DNA from: a virus
Virus record (IMG/VR): IMGVR_UViG_3300001472_000053
Coordinates: 534 to 22,039 of that record
Direction: 5' to 3' (one strand)
Length of the DNA: 21,506 bases
Position 1 is the stretch's first letter. The number at the start of each line of letters is the position of its first letter. Position numbers and translations under genes: made by a program. This document shows, in pieces, positions 5,291-13,574 of this stretch. The notes beneath the pieces are model-generated. The model had not been told where the DNA came from, searched no databases, and was given only the letters and a program-made list of their open reading frames with translations.

Positions 5291-5895
5291 TGAAAGCTAT
5301 TTGGAATTTTTTAGTAAAACCTATAGGTGATAGGTATGATAATTCTGTAAAAATAAATAATAAAAATTTAATACTAAATACTAGTATTGAAAAGTTTAAG
5401 TTTATAAACAATAGAGCTGTTATAGTTAAAACACCTAAAGCTTTTAACACTGTTTTAAAAGAGGGTGATGAAATAGTAATACACCATAATGTATTTAGAA
5501 GATATTACAATCAAAAAGGTGAAGCGGTTGATAGTAGTAGAAAATTTATAGATGATTTATTTTTTTGTCAACCTGATCAAATATATTTATATAAAACAAA
5601 CAATAAGTGGAAATCATTTGGCGATAGATGTTTTGTAGCACCTATAAAAAATAAAGATCCTCTAACGTTAGATAAAGAGCAAAAGAATATTGGTATACTA
5701 AAATATGGTAATAAGCTCTTAGAAGCAAAGGGAATAAGCGAGGGAGATCTTATAGGGTTTCCTAGTATGAGAGAGTTTGAGTTTATAATAGATAACACGC
5801 GTCTTTATTGCCTACATATAGACGACATTTTAATTAAATATGAATACAAAGGAAACGAAGAAGAATATAATCCAAGCTGGGCAAAAAGCAGTTGA
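5290..5895 (+). CDS. tandem GroES-like (chaperonin-10 fold) protein, possible phage co-chaperonin
   Basis: A 201-residue protein that reads as two consecutive GroES-like barrels. Barrel 1 (about 5-102) has NFLVKP, NLILNT, a strand NRAVIVKTP, LKEGDEIVIHHN and a closing DQIYLYK. Barrel 2 (about 107-187) has GDRCFVAPI, IGILKYGN, ISEGDLIGFPS and LYCLHIDDILIKYE. These follow the order in bacterial GroES: DRVIVKR, GGIVLT, RGEVLAVGN, VKVGDIVIF and EVLIMSESDILAIV. A Trp/Tyr-containing tail (NPSWAKSS) ends the protein. No clear GroES-type hydrophobic mobile loop is visible, which weakens a direct co-chaperonin role. Phage co-chaperonins such as T4 gp31 help the host chaperonin fold capsid protein, and the position just upstream of terminase and capsid genes fits. 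The fold is inferred from sequence pattern only. Confidence 0.55.
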   Translation: MKAIWNFLVKPIGDRYDNSVKINNKNLILNTSIEKFKFINNRAVIVKTPKAFNTVLKEGDEIVIHHNVFRRYYNQKGEAVDSSRKFIDDLFFCQPDQIYLYKTNNKWKSFGDRCFVAPIKNKDPLTLDKEQKNIGILKYGNKLLEAKGISEGDLIGFPSMREFEFIIDNTRLYCLHIDDILIKYEYKGNEEEYNPSWAKSS

Positions 5896-6112
5896 GGAAT
5901 TAATAAAGGTAGCTAAAGAACCTATTGTAGATTCAGATGATGATATCTCGGCTGATCGTTTAAAGAACGCGGCTGCAACAAAAAAACTAGCTATATTTGA
6001 TGCGTTTGAAATACTTCAGCGTATACAAGAAGAAGAAAATATGTTAAATGAAAAACCTAAAAAAACAAATGAAAAAGTTTTTAAAGGTTTTGCAGAAGGT
6101 AGATCTACGTAA
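5840..6112 (+). CDS. small helical protein upstream of terL; possible small terminase subunit
   Basis: A 90-residue, almost entirely helical protein (IIQAGQKAVEELIKVAKE, AAATKKLAIFDAFEILQRIQ) with an acidic linker (VDSDDDIS) and a basic tail. It starts inside the preceding gene, a 56-base overlap in another frame, and its stop shares one base with the large terminase ATG. Position and size fit a small terminase subunit, which is often a small helical DNA-recognition protein just upstream of terL. No helix-turn-helix can be read with confidence. Alternatives are an unrelated small adaptor or regulator. I hold the function call as weak; the coding call is firmer because of the terL junction. 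Confidence 0.65.
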   Translation: MNTKETKKNIIQAGQKAVEELIKVAKEPIVDSDDDISADRLKNAAATKKLAIFDAFEILQRIQEEENMLNEKPKKTNEKVFKGFAEGRST

Positions 6113-8316
6113 TGTATAATCAAGAATTATACAAAGTACTAAAAGATCACGTTAAACCTCATGTTCTTACTAAATTAAATAAAGGTAAGAAATGGAAGTA
6201 TGGTTACAACGAAGAGCATGACGTTATAGTTATAAGTAAAAGTGGCCAAATCGGTGACATATACGAAATACAAAACTTAAAAATAGCTTTACCTAAAGAG
6301 TCGAATTTAGTTAAATTTAAATCCGACAAATGGACAAGAACAAACATACCTGAAGAGTTAAAAAGAATAAAAACAAGGTTCGATTGGGAAGAATACCCTT
6401 TAGACTTTAAAGAAAAGTGGTATGATTACATCGATAAAGAATTTATTAAAAGAGAAGAAGGGTTATGGTTCTATAATAAGGGCGTGGCTACTTACATTAC
6501 TGGCACTCACTATATGTACTTGCAGTGGTCCAAAATTGATGTTGGGAAGCCAGACTTTAGAGAAGCAAATAGATTATTCTACATTTTCTGGGAAGCTTGC
6601 AAAGCCGATGAACGGTCTTATGGAATGTGTTATCTTAAAAACCGTAGGTCAGGCTTCTCATTTATGTCCTCAGCTGAGTCGGTCAACCTTGCTACGATAT
6701 CAACGGATTCACGGTTCGGAATATTGTCCAAATCTGGTGCCGATGCTAAGACTATGTTCACAGATAAGGTGGTACCAATTTCCGTCAACTATCCCTTCTT
6801 TTTCAAGCCGATACAGGACGGAATGGACAGGCCCAAGACCGAGCTCGCCTACAGAGTCCCTGCCTCCAAATTTACCCGTAGAAAACTGGAAGCCAATGAA
6901 AAAACCCAAGAAATTGCCGGTTTGGATACCACCATCGACTGGAAGAATACCGGCGACAACGCCTACGATGGGGAGAAACTTAAACTCCTCGTCCACGATG
7001 AGAGCGGGAAATGGGAAAGGCCAAACAACATTAACAACAACTGGAGGGTTACGAAAACCACCCTTAGACTAGGTAGTAGAATAGTAGGTAAATGCATGAT
7101 GGGATCAACTAGCAACTCGCTAGATAAAGGTGGAGAGAACTTCAAAAAACTTTATAATGATTCAGATGTTACAAAAAGAAACGCCAATGGACAGACTCGC
7201 TCAGGATTATATAGTTTGTTCGTACCTATGGAATGGAACTACGAAGGATACATTGATTCTTATGGAATACCTGTATTCGAAAATCCAAAAGAAAAAATTC
7301 TTGGACCACATGGTAATGAAATAAAATTAGGTGTAATAAACTATTGGCAAAATGAAGTTGATGGTTTAAAAGGCGATCAAGAAGCTTTAAACGAGTTTTA
7401 CAGACAATTTCCAAGAACAGAGCAACATGCTTTTAGAGACGAGGCAAAATCTTCTTTATTTAATTTAACTAAAATATATCAACAGGTTGATTACAATGAA
7501 GATCTTAGGAATTCTAGTATAATAACAAAAGGTTCTTTTAGATGGGAAAATGGGCAGAAAGACACTAAGGTCATATTTTATCCAAACAATGACGGTAGGT
7601 TCTTAATTAGTTGGGTTCCACCATTACATTTACAAAATAAAATAGTTTTAAAAAGAGGCGCTAAGTATCCAGGAAACGAACACGTTGGCGCATTTGGTTG
7701 TGATAGTTACGATATATCTGGTACGGTTGACAGAAGAGGATCTAACGGATCTCTACACGGTTTAACTAAATTTAGCATGGAAGATGCACCCGCTAATCAT
7801 TTCTTTTTAGAATATGTAGCAAGACCTCAAACAGCAGAGATATTTTTTGAAGATGTTTTAATGGCTTGTGTTTTTTACGGCATGCCGATACTTGCTGAAA
7901 ACAATAAACCTAGATTATTATATCATTTTAAAAGAAGAGGTTATAGAGGTTATAGCATGAACAGGCCTGATAAGTTAAAACTATCAATAACAGAAAGAGA
8001 AATTGGTGGAGTGCCAAACTCAAGTGAAGACATGAAGCAAGCTCACGCTGCAGCTATAGAAACATATATAGAATCTCATGTAGGATTATTACCAGAAGGT
8101 TATGGAGACATGTATTTTCAAAGAACCTTAAATGATTGGGCTAGATTTGATATAAATAATAGAACAAAGCATGATGCTTCTATTAGCTCTGGTTTAGCTT
8201 TGATGGCATGCAACAAACATAGATATAGACCAATAGCAGAAAAAATAGTAAAATCAGTTTCTTTGGGTTTTAAAAAATATGATAACAAAGGAGATACTTC
8301 AAAAATAATTAAGTAA
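6112..8316 (+). CDS. terL: terminase large subunit (packaging ATPase and nuclease)
   Basis: A 734-residue DNA-packaging motor that docks on the portal, pumps DNA into the prohead with ATP and cuts the concatemer. The ATPase motifs are a deviant Walker A at 176-183 (KNRRSGFS, same pattern as the KSARVGYS of lambda gpA, with the lysine at the first position), Walker B at 292-297 (LLVHDE, D296/E297) and a coupling motif near 331-335 (GSTSN). The RNase H-like nuclease domain shows D531 (AFGCDSYD), E596 (ILAENNK) and D688 (KHDAS) as the likely metal-binding acidic triad. It overlaps the preceding stop by one base and ends directly against the portal ATG. Length is in the range of large TerL proteins of Bacteroidota phages. 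A GC-rich segment with different codon choice lies within the ATPase domain (6661-7020). Confidence 0.93.
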   Translation: MYNQELYKVLKDHVKPHVLTKLNKGKKWKYGYNEEHDVIVISKSGQIGDIYEIQNLKIALPKESNLVKFKSDKWTRTNIPEELKRIKTRFDWEEYPLDFKEKWYDYIDKEFIKREEGLWFYNKGVATYITGTHYMYLQWSKIDVGKPDFREANRLFYIFWEACKADERSYGMCYLKNRRSGFSFMSSAESVNLATISTDSRFGILSKSGADAKTMFTDKVVPISVNYPFFFKPIQDGMDRPKTELAYRVPASKFTRRKLEANEKTQEIAGLDTTIDWKNTGDNAYDGEKLKLLVHDESGKWERPNNINNNWRVTKTTLRLGSRIVGKCMMGSTSNSLDKGGENFKKLYNDSDVTKRNANGQTRSGLYSLFVPMEWNYEGYIDSYGIPVFENPKEKILGPHGNEIKLGVINYWQNEVDGLKGDQEALNEFYRQFPRTEQHAFRDEAKSSLFNLTKIYQQVDYNEDLRNSSIITKGSFRWENGQKDTKVIFYPNNDGRFLISWVPPLHLQNKIVLKRGAKYPGNEHVGAFGCDSYDISGTVDRRGSNGSLHGLTKFSMEDAPANHFFLEYVARPQTAEIFFEDVLMACVFYGMPILAENNKPRLLYHFKRRGYRGYSMNRPDKLKLSITEREIGGVPNSSEDMKQAHAAAIETYIESHVGLLPEGYGDMYFQRTLNDWARFDINNRTKHDASISSGLALMACNKHRYRPIAEKIVKSVSLGFKKYDNKGDTSKIIK
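6661..7020 (+). other. GC-rich, codon-atypical patch inside terL
   Basis: By hand count 175 of 360 bases are G or C (49%), and 122 of 240 (51%) in 6781-7020, against 28% and 37% in two 60-base blocks downstream (7321-7380 and 7381-7440). None of the eight leucine codons in the patch is TTA (they are CTT, TTG, CTC, CTG, TTG, CTT, CTC, CTC), whereas seven of nine leucines in the first 100 codons of the gene are TTA. Flanking 60-base blocks are near 42%, so edges are gradual. The reading frame and ATPase motifs are intact. It looks like a recombination or conversion tract from a donor of higher GC. Confidence 0.75.
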
Positions 8317-10737
8317 ATGAATATATACACAAATCCTAATAGTTCTTTCCCTAGTCAGGTAGTACCAGATGAAGAGAAAAGCACACAAGAATATGGATTA
8401 GCAATTGCAAGAGCTATAGAAGGCGAATGGTGGGCTGGTGATAGAGGCATTGGAGCAGGAGGAAGATTTGGAAATAACTGGCAAGACTTTAATAGATTAA
8501 GACTTTATTCAAGAGGAGAACAGTCTGTTCAAAAATATAAAGATGAATTATCTATTAACGGTGATTTGTCTTATCTTAATTTAGACTGGAAACCGGTTCC
8601 TATTGTTTCTAAGTTTGTAGACATACTTGTAAATGGTATGTCAGCTAAAGTTTATGATATAAAAGCTTTTGCTCAAGACCCTGAATCGGTAAAACAAAGA
8701 ACTAATTACGCTGCAGGTTTAATGAGAGACATGTACGGAAAAGATCTTTTAAATGAAACTAAGGAAAAAACTGGTTTAGATTTTTTCACAGTAACAGATC
8801 CAGATTCTCTTCCTCAGTCTCAAGATGAAATAGATCTTCACATGCAACTTAGTTATAAGCAAGCTATAGAAATTGCTGAAGAGGAATTAATTGAAAATGT
8901 TTTGCAAAGAAACAAATATCAATTAACAAAAAGAAGAATAATAAATGATTTAGTTGTTTTAGGTATAGGTGCTAGTAAAACTAGTTTTAATTTATCGAAC
9001 GGAATAACAGTTGATTATGTAGATCCAGCTAATTTAGTTTATTCTTATACAGAAGATCCTAATTTTGAAGATATATATTATGTTGGAGAGGTTAAGCAAA
9101 TAAGTTTAGAAGAATTAAAGAAACAATTTTCATATTTAACAACTGAGGATTTAAAACAAATAGAAAAATATCCAGGTAATTCTAACTATAGAAATAGCTA
9201 TTACGGTCAACAAGATAATTACAACACTGTTAATGTTCTTTATTTTGAATACAAAACATATCAAGATCAAGTTTGGAAAATAAAAAGATCTGAAAATGGT
9301 TTAGAAAAAGCTTTAGAAAAACCAGACACGTTTGATCCTCCTAAAAATGATAATTTTGAAAGAGCTTCTAGGTCTATAGAGGTTTTATATAGCGGAGCTA
9401 AAATATTAGGTTTTGATAAAATGTTAAGATGGGAAATGGCAAAGAACATGACTAGACCATCAAGTAATATAGCTAGAGTTAATATGAACTATAGCATTGT
9501 TGCGCCTAAGATGTATAAAGGTAGAATAGAATCTACTGTTAGTCGTATAACTGGTTTCGCAGACATGATACAGTTGACTCATTTAAAACTACAGCAAGTA
9601 TTATCTAGAATGGTTCCAGATGGAGTGTTTGTAGATGTAGATGGATTAGCAGAAGTTGACTTAGGTAATGGAACAAATTACAATGCACAAGAAGCATTGA
9701 ATATGTATTTTCAAACTGGTAGTATTGTAGGTAGATCTTTGACACAAGAGGGAGACCCTAATAGAGGTAAAGTACCTATTCAAGAACTACAAACAAGTAG
9801 TGGTAATGCTAAAATAGCTAGTTTGATTCAGACTTATCAATATTATTTACAAATGATAAGAGATGTAACCGGATTAAACGAAGCTAGAGATGCTAGTACT
9901 CCGGCTGTAGGTTCTTTAGTTGGATTACAAAAATTAGCAGCCGCAAATAGTAACACAGCGACTAGACATTTAATGCAAGCGCAATTATACTTAACATTAA
10001 GAAATTGTGAAAACATAGCTTTAAGAGCAGCTGATGCTTTGGAATTTCCTTTAACTAGACAAGCTTTAGTAGATTCTATATCTATGTTTAATACAGCTAC
10101 ACTAGGTGAGTTGATGGAAAAGCAACTAATGGAATTTGGTATTTATCTAGAACTAGAACCAGACGAAGAAGAAAAGCAAATGTTAGAACAAAATATTCAA
10201 ATGGCTTTACAGCAACAGAGTATTGGTTTATCAGATGCTATAGATCTTAGGCAAATAAAAAACCTTAAACTTGCTAATCAAAAATTAAAACTTAGTCAAG
10301 AAAAGAAACGCCAGCGTGATCAAGAAGCTAGCATGATGAACATACAAGCTCAAGCAGAAGCTAATTCTCAAACAGCTGAAAAAGCAGCTTTAGCAGAAAT
10401 GCAAAAACAACAGGCTCTTACAGAATCTAAAGTTCAGATAGAGCAAGCTAAATCTCAGTTTGAAATACAACGTATGCAAACGGAATCTGAAATCAAAAAG
10501 CTTTTGATGGCTGAAGAGTTTGGATATCAAATGAAATTAGCTCAAGCTAGAATACAAGAAGAGAGCATGAGAGAAAAAGAAATTGAAAATAGAAAAGATA
10601 AAAGAGTAAAAATACAAGGCACACAACAAAGTCAAATGATAAATCAAAGGAAAACAGATGGTCTTCCTAAGAATTTTGAATCCGCAGGAATGGATAATTT
10701 AGGCGGATTTGGATTAGAGCAATTTGATCCTAGATAA
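8317..10737 (+). CDS. portal protein
   Basis: An 806-residue portal, the dodecameric ring at the capsid vertex through which DNA enters and leaves. The N-terminal wing carries conserved blocks (DWKPVPIVSKFVDILVNGM at about 90-108, and KRRIINDLVVLGIGASKTSF around 208-227). A helical stem/crown region occupies about 400-440 (RIESTVSRITGFADMIQLTH) and about 505-580 (YYLQMIRDVTGLNEARDAS and a following Gln/Ala-rich helix). The last roughly 150 residues (about 617-768) form a long Gln/Lys/Glu-rich coiled coil, the barrel-like extension seen in large portals of podovirus-like phages. It begins on the base after the terL stop. The position between terminase and capsid genes confirms the call. No protease fusion is visible. 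Confidence 0.9.
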   Translation: MNIYTNPNSSFPSQVVPDEEKSTQEYGLAIARAIEGEWWAGDRGIGAGGRFGNNWQDFNRLRLYSRGEQSVQKYKDELSINGDLSYLNLDWKPVPIVSKFVDILVNGMSAKVYDIKAFAQDPESVKQRTNYAAGLMRDMYGKDLLNETKEKTGLDFFTVTDPDSLPQSQDEIDLHMQLSYKQAIEIAEEELIENVLQRNKYQLTKRRIINDLVVLGIGASKTSFNLSNGITVDYVDPANLVYSYTEDPNFEDIYYVGEVKQISLEELKKQFSYLTTEDLKQIEKYPGNSNYRNSYYGQQDNYNTVNVLYFEYKTYQDQVWKIKRSENGLEKALEKPDTFDPPKNDNFERASRSIEVLYSGAKILGFDKMLRWEMAKNMTRPSSNIARVNMNYSIVAPKMYKGRIESTVSRITGFADMIQLTHLKLQQVLSRMVPDGVFVDVDGLAEVDLGNGTNYNAQEALNMYFQTGSIVGRSLTQEGDPNRGKVPIQELQTSSGNAKIASLIQTYQYYLQMIRDVTGLNEARDASTPAVGSLVGLQKLAAANSNTATRHLMQAQLYLTLRNCENIALRAADALEFPLTRQALVDSISMFNTATLGELMEKQLMEFGIYLELEPDEEEKQMLEQNIQMALQQQSIGLSDAIDLRQIKNLKLANQKLKLSQEKKRQRDQEASMMNIQAQAEANSQTAEKAALAEMQKQQALTESKVQIEQAKSQFEIQRMQTESEIKKLLMAEEFGYQMKLAQARIQEESMREKEIENRKDKRVKIQGTQQSQMINQRKTDGLPKNFESAGMDNLGGFGLEQFDPR

Positions 10738-10753
10738 AAATTATATTAACTAT

Positions 10754-10767
10754 TATATTATATTATG
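10754..10767 (+). promoter_or_regulatory. AT-only leader shared with the gene at 13572
   Basis: The 14 bases TATATTATATTATG, including the start codon, precede the scaffold-like gene and are repeated exactly at 13561-13574 before another gene. No Shine-Dalgarno sequence is present. It may be a translation enhancer of the Bacteroidota type or part of a phage late promoter. Low sequence complexity means chance similarity is possible. Confidence 0.3.
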
Positions 10768-11979
10768 TCAGAAGAAACAACAAATCAACCTGCAAAACAG
10801 GAAGGAGAATTTACACTAAAAGGTAAATTAAAAACAAAACCTAAGCAATTAGGTAAACAAGATTCACCAGTAAAGGTGAACTTAACGGCTAAAGAAGCTC
10901 AAGGTGAAGTTATACCTGAGGTTACTAAAGTAGAAATAAAAAAAGAAGATAATGCCATTTCAGAGCAAGAAACAGGAGAACTGGCTGAAGTTAAACAAGC
11001 CGGAGATATACCTCAAGTGGAAGAACAGGTACAAGAGCCCAGCTCCGATGCTGTCATTCCGCTCCAAGAAATAACAAAAGAAGAGGTACAACAAGAGGTA
11101 AAGCAAGTTGAAAACCAAATTAAAGAAGCAAAAAGAGATGCTAAATTAAGCGGTCAACCTTTACCAGAAAATATTGAAAAGCTAGTAACATTTATGAATG
11201 ATACTGGCGGTACATTAGAAGATTACGTTAGATTAAACGCTGATTATTCTAATGTTGATAATACAGCTTTAATTAGAGAGTATTATAAACAAACTAAACC
11301 TCATTTAGATTCTGAAGATGTTAGTCTTTTATTAGAAGATTATTTATTTGATGATGAAATAGATGAGCCAAAAGAAATACGCAAAAAGAAAATTGCGTTT
11401 AAAGAAGAAGTTGCAAAAGCACAGAACTTTTTAGAAGATGCTAAGAGTAAATACTACGACGAGATCAAGTTGAGACCGGGCGTAACTCAAGATCAACAAA
11501 AAGCTATGGACTTTTTCAACCGCTATAATGACGAGCAAGATATAGTTGCAGAACAACACGCTCAGTTTAAAGACCAAACTAAAGACTGGTTCACTAATAA
11601 ATTCAAAGGTTTTGATATTAAAGTAGGTGAAAAAACTTTTAGATACGGTTTAAAAAACACTGATGCAGTTGCAGATAGACAGTCGGATGTTGGTAATACT
11701 ATTAAGAAGTTTCTTGATAATGATGGCAACGTGGTAGATATTGCTGGATATCACAAGGCTATATATGCCGCAGATAATGTTGATACTATAGCTAATCATT
11801 TTTACGAGCAAGGTAAAGCCGACGCTGTAAAAAATATGATGGCTAAATCTAAAAACATAGAACAAGAACCTCGTAGAGTTGCGAGTGGCGAAGTCTTTGT
11901 TAATGGAATAAAAGTAAAAGCATTAAGTGGTGTTGACTCCTCAAAACTTAAAATAAAAAAAGTAACAATTAAAAATTAA
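10765..11979 (+). CDS. probable head scaffolding protein
   Basis: A 404-residue acidic, Glu/Lys/Gln-rich protein placed between portal and major capsid protein, the standard place of a scaffold. Residues 1-105 are low-complexity and likely disordered. A coiled coil (EEVQQEVKQVENQIKEAK) lies near 107-125, followed by a conserved-looking region (TLEDYVRLNADYSNVD, REYYKQTKPHLDSEDVSLL, then acidic YLFDDEIDE and a basic helix). The C-terminus is a short basic beta-type tail (SSKLKIKKVTIKN), similar to capsid-binding tails of scaffolds. Such proteins guide prohead assembly and then leave. A brief GC-richer stretch (about 11032-11070) interrupts the AT-rich coding. The role is inferred from position and composition. 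Confidence 0.75.
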   Translation: MSEETTNQPAKQEGEFTLKGKLKTKPKQLGKQDSPVKVNLTAKEAQGEVIPEVTKVEIKKEDNAISEQETGELAEVKQAGDIPQVEEQVQEPSSDAVIPLQEITKEEVQQEVKQVENQIKEAKRDAKLSGQPLPENIEKLVTFMNDTGGTLEDYVRLNADYSNVDNTALIREYYKQTKPHLDSEDVSLLLEDYLFDDEIDEPKEIRKKKIAFKEEVAKAQNFLEDAKSKYYDEIKLRPGVTQDQQKAMDFFNRYNDEQDIVAEQHAQFKDQTKDWFTNKFKGFDIKVGEKTFRYGLKNTDAVADRQSDVGNTIKKFLDNDGNVVDIAGYHKAIYAADNVDTIANHFYEQGKADAVKNMMAKSKNIEQEPRRVASGEVFVNGIKVKALSGVDSSKLKIKKVTIKN

Positions 11980-11984
11980 AAATT

Positions 11985-13493
11985 ATGAGTCAAAATGTAA
12001 GCCCGTTATTCGGGACAATCAAGCCGTCTCAAAGACAACAAGTGTTAGATTCTAACTACTTGTCGTTTAATGGAGGCGCAAATCCAGGTGATTCTGATAC
12101 ATTTGCTCAGCAATATCTACCTGAAATCTACGAACAAGAAGTAGAAAGATATGGAAACAGAACTTTATCTGGTTTCTTAAGAATGGTAGGCGCTGAAATG
12201 CCAATGACATCAGACCAAGTTATCTGGTCAGAACAAAACAGATTACACATCGGTTACGAAGGTTGTACTAACGATCAAGTAAACACTATAACAATTCCTG
12301 TAGATTTAGCTCCGGCTGTTGCAAGTGATTATGTAGCTAACGTTGTTTCACCAAATCAAACTATCGTTATGATGGATGATACTGGTGCAGAAGCAAAAGG
12401 TATTGTTACAGCTAGTAACACCGCGACTGGTGCTTTAACTGTAGCTGTATATGGAGCTGCAAATTTAGCTGCTTTAGCCCTAACAAATATTAAGATATTT
12501 GTATACGGTTCTGAGTATGGAAAAGGAAGTTCTATCGCTAACAACACAGCTGCCGCAGGCGCTGTTAATGGTTATCAAAGTATAACTCCTTCTTTTACTC
12601 AATTCTCTAATTCACCAATAATTATCAGAAACAAATATGTTGTATCTGGTTCTGACACTGCTCAGATTGGTTGGGTTGAAGTTGCTACTGAAGATGGAAC
12701 ATCAGGATATTTATGGTATTTAAAAGCTGAGTCTGAAACAAGACTACGTTTTGAAGACTACCTAGAAATGTCAGTTGTTGAAGGTGAATTAGCTGATGCT
12801 GCGGGTGCTCCTGCAGGTTCTGCTGCTGCTGCTGGATTTAAAGGTACTCAAGGTTTATTTGCTGCTATTGAAGATAGAGGTAATATAAATATTGGGTTTA
12901 ACGCTGCTCCTGTTGGAGGTATTTCTCAGTTAGATTCTTTCGATTCTATTCTTAGAAACTTAGATACTCAAGGTGCTATTGAAGAAAATATGCTTTTCTT
13001 AAACAGAGAAACTGCATTATCTTTTGATGACATGCTTGCTGGTATTTCTGCTGGAACTGCTGGTGGTACTGCTTATGGTTTATTTGAAAACTCTGAGCAA
13101 ATGGCACTTAACTTAGGATTCTCTGGATTTAGAAGAGGTTCTTATGACTTTTATAAAACAGACTGGAAATACTTAAACGATGCTTCTACAAGAGGCGCGA
13201 TTGAGACTGCTCCAGTTGTTGGGTACGGTGTAAGTTCTATTGACGGTGTATTAGTACCGGCTGGAACATCTACTGTTTATGACCAAATTTTAGGTACAAA
13301 CATTAGACGACCATTCCTACACGTTAGATATAGAGCGTCACAAGCTGATGACAGACGAATGAAATCTTGGCTAACAGGTTCTGTTGGTGGAGCGTTCACA
13401 TCTGATCTTGATGCAATGGAAGTAAACTTCTTATCAGAAAGATGTTTATGTGTACAAGCTGCTAATAACTTTGTATTATTCAAAGGTATCTAG
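11985..13493 (+). CDS. major capsid protein
   Basis: A 502-residue protein, the expected HK97-fold shell subunit. It begins SQNVSPLFGTIKPSQRQQ, with an N-terminal helical arm (FAQQYLPEIYEQEVERYGNR) and then the hydrophobic core. A Val/Ala/Thr/Gly-rich beta segment at about 100-178 looks like a surface insertion domain and ends at GSEYGKGSS. The C-terminal part has FLHVRYRASQADDRRMKSW and a typical mature end (FVLFKGI). Synonymous choice is more balanced than in the neighbours, as expected for a highly expressed gene. It is preceded by an AT leader without Shine-Dalgarno sequence and followed by a strong hairpin terminator at 13510-13536. The HK97-fold assignment is by family knowledge and gene order, not by a single catalytic motif. 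Confidence 0.88.
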   Translation: MSQNVSPLFGTIKPSQRQQVLDSNYLSFNGGANPGDSDTFAQQYLPEIYEQEVERYGNRTLSGFLRMVGAEMPMTSDQVIWSEQNRLHIGYEGCTNDQVNTITIPVDLAPAVASDYVANVVSPNQTIVMMDDTGAEAKGIVTASNTATGALTVAVYGAANLAALALTNIKIFVYGSEYGKGSSIANNTAAAGAVNGYQSITPSFTQFSNSPIIIRNKYVVSGSDTAQIGWVEVATEDGTSGYLWYLKAESETRLRFEDYLEMSVVEGELADAAGAPAGSAAAAGFKGTQGLFAAIEDRGNINIGFNAAPVGGISQLDSFDSILRNLDTQGAIEENMLFLNRETALSFDDMLAGISAGTAGGTAYGLFENSEQMALNLGFSGFRRGSYDFYKTDWKYLNDASTRGAIETAPVVGYGVSSIDGVLVPAGTSTVYDQILGTNIRRPFLHVRYRASQADDRRMKSWLTGSVGGAFTSDLDAMEVNFLSERCLCVQAANNFVLFKGI

Positions 13494-13509
13494 TATATTA
13501 ATGTAATTC

Positions 13510-13536
13510 TTACCCTCGTTAAATCAACGGGGGTAA
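13510..13536 (+). terminator. rho-independent-type terminator after the capsid gene
   Basis: An 11-base-pair stem (TTACCCTCGTT at 13510-13520 with AACGGGGGTAA at 13526-13536, including one T-G wobble) around a five-base loop, followed by a T-rich stretch (ttattacttttatt). It begins 16 bases after the capsid stop. It probably ends or attenuates the capsid transcript. Confidence 0.85.
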
Positions 13537-13560
13537 TTATTACTTTTATTAATTTTATTA

Positions 13561-13574
13561 TATATTATATTATG
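13561..13574 (+). promoter_or_regulatory. AT-only leader shared with the scaffold gene
   Basis: A second exact copy of TATATTATATTATG, ending in the start codon of the gene at 13572. It lies directly downstream of the terminator, so a promoter is needed somewhere between 13537 and 13571 if the terminator is efficient. No canonical Bacteroidota -33/-7 (TTTG) elements are visible there. Confidence 0.3.

Noticed and set aside
6709-6996. A 95-residue reverse-strand frame inside terL
   Set aside because: Again explained by the GC-rich patch; all convincing genes are on the + strand.
6422-7072. A 216-residue second open frame inside terL on the same strand
   Set aside because: It coincides with the GC-rich patch, where stops are rarer in all frames; the terminase motifs are in the other frame, and the product has no recognisable domain.
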